Positions 22,008-23,003 of a stretch of DNA of 23,003 bases are shown here, piece after piece. The translations under genes were made by a program, and so were the position numbers. Under the pieces are notes generated by a model. That model worked only from the letters and a program-made list of their open reading frames with translations. It ran no database searches and was not told the DNA's origin. How positions within the stretch are numbered: the stretch's first letter is position 1; each line of letters begins with the position of its first letter. The DNA comes from a virus: positions 1-23,003 of the IMG/VR virus record IMGVR_UViG_3300045131_002366; one strand, written 5' to 3'.

Positions 22008-23003
22008 TTAAATATTCTCAAACGAAGCTCCTGTCGGAGTAATAAAGAATTCGATATCGATGAATTCTAATGCTTTCGTTGGTTTTAAGTAGATTTTTCC
22101 TACTAATGTGTTTCTATCTAAGTCTTCAGGTGTTGAAGAAACTGTTACGCGGAAGTCGTATAAACCTCTGTCTCTTCTGATTGAGTCTAAGATTGGGTTA
22201 ACACTGTCTAAGAATTGTTGTCTAACGATTTGGTCGTTTTGTTCGAACAATAATCTTACCGCCACTGCTGAAATCAACTTACGAGCTTGAAGTAATAATC
22301 TTCTTACGTTCAATCTGTTAAGAGCTGTGTCAGCAACTTGTAACGTTTTGTTACCCCAAATTACAGTACCCACATCTGCGAAAGTCGCGATAGGGTTAAT
22401 TCTACCTTGATATAACGTATCTCTATCTTCTTGAGTTAATTTAGTTCGTGCTTTGATAGAGTTTACAAGACCTCTTGTGTAACCCGCTGATGCGAACCAT
22501 GGGAACGCGATATTATCTGTTAATGCTAAGTTTCTACAAACTTCACCTGTTGGTGGTAAGTAGATTTGTGTATTGTTCACAGTATCTCTTACTAAAATCC
22601 ATGGGTAATAAGTTGCTGTATAGTTTGAGTCAATTCCTGTGTTATCTAAGTTATCAACTGCCTCTTGTGGGTAAATGATATCTAAAGAGTTAGTTCCATC
22701 TGGAGTATACATTAAGTAGTCAGGAGTTGTTGCGATATACACAGAGTCAGCTCTTTGATATTGAACCATATCGATAGCTTCTTCAACAAGATTTGAGTTG
22801 TTAACATAATCAATCGCTGTAGTCGCAAACACGTTGATGTTTGTTGCTTCAGGATTTGCAAATGTTAAAATACCAAGTAAGTAAGCGTAGTAGTCAGTAT
22901 TTGCAAAATCTTGAGTATTATTGTTTATAATAATTCTCTTAAACAAACCTTCTCCCGTTGCTGTAGGATATCTTGTAGAAACTGAAGCTCCTGCTAAGTA
23001 ACC
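22008..23003 (-). CDS. 18: Tail sheath protein, C-terminal 331 residues (gp18-like)
   Basis: The frame is open to the right edge, entering as GYLAGASVSTRYPTATGEGL, so the N-terminal part lies outside the window. This is the contractile sheath subunit. The C-terminal domain is clear: FPWFASAGYTRGLVNSIKAR, LTQEDRDTLYQGRINPIATF, the VGTVIWGNKTLQ strand, NRLNVRRLLLQARKLISAVA and LVGKIYLKPTKALEFIDIEF. These are the conserved blocks of phage sheath C-terminal domains. T4 gp18 has 659 residues, so about half is present. A TTG at 22946 gives an apparent start but is an internal Leu codon. A GC-rich hairpin follows the stop, as expected for a highly expressed structural gene at the head of this tail block. 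Confidence 0.93.
   Translation of the reverse strand, partial: GYLAGASVSTRYPTATGEGLFKRIIINNNTQDFANTDYYAYLLGILTFANPEATNINVFATTAIDYVNNSNLVEEAIDMVQYQRADSVYIATTPDYLMYTPDGTNSLDIIYPQEAVDNLDNTGIDSNYTATYYPWILVRDTVNNTQIYLPPTGEVCRNLALTDNIAFPWFASAGYTRGLVNSIKARTKLTQEDRDTLYQGRINPIATFADVGTVIWGNKTLQVADTALNRLNVRRLLLQARKLISAVAVRLLFEQNDQIVRQQFLDSVNPILDSIRRDRGLYDFRVTVSSTPEDLDRNTLVGKIYLKPTKALEFIDIEFFITPTGASFENI

Noticed and set aside
22944-22946. TTG as the start of a 312-residue sheath gene
   Set aside because: The same frame stays open to the window edge and sheath proteins are about twice as long, so this is an internal Leu codon.

Overview
This window looks like part of the genome of a T4-related tailed phage with a contractile tail. 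The evidence is a tail sheath protein, a 162-residue gp19-like tail tube protein, a gp26-family baseplate protein, a gp32-like single-strand DNA-binding protein, a UvsX-like recombinase and a T4-type 5' nuclease. Every supported gene is on the minus strand, so the window is read from right to left. The DNA is AT-rich and packing is tight, with several 1 to 11 base overlaps. I saw no clear Shine-Dalgarno sequence before the starts I inspected. Leaders are instead A/T-rich, as in phages of Bacteroidota. One candidate promoter also resembles the Bacteroidota TTTG / TAnnTTTG pattern. The host assignment is inference only.

Right part (23003 to 12334), the tail module in order of transcription: tail sheath (partial at the right edge), a HAD-type phosphatase, tail tube, a gp26-like protein with an overlapping +1-frame extension, a 615-residue probable tape measure protein, a 1670-residue baseplate protein carrying an OmpA-like domain, and a 107-residue LysM-like gp53/gpX protein. 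Middle part (12344 to 3709): a 2556-residue virion protein with a hub-like domain and an IPT/TIG domain, then two small proteins of unknown function. Left part (3616 to 1): the replication and recombination block of single-strand DNA-binding protein, a 97-residue unknown protein, UvsX, 5' nuclease and a partial unknown gene.

The tail genes follow the order sheath, tube, assembly chaperone, tape measure, connector, LysM protein, hub. This is the order of phage P2 and contractile injection systems, although several proteins are T4-like. The slot between tube and tape measure is where many phages make two chaperone forms by programmed frameshifting. Here that slot holds a gp26-family gene whose end overlaps a plausible 50-residue extension in the +1 frame. 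The frames meet at a UUU UUU CGC sequence, and the extension stops inside a terminator-like hairpin. This is the most interesting observation in the window. Hairpins also follow the sheath, tube, SSB and 234-residue genes. They probably separate highly expressed structural genes from their neighbours.
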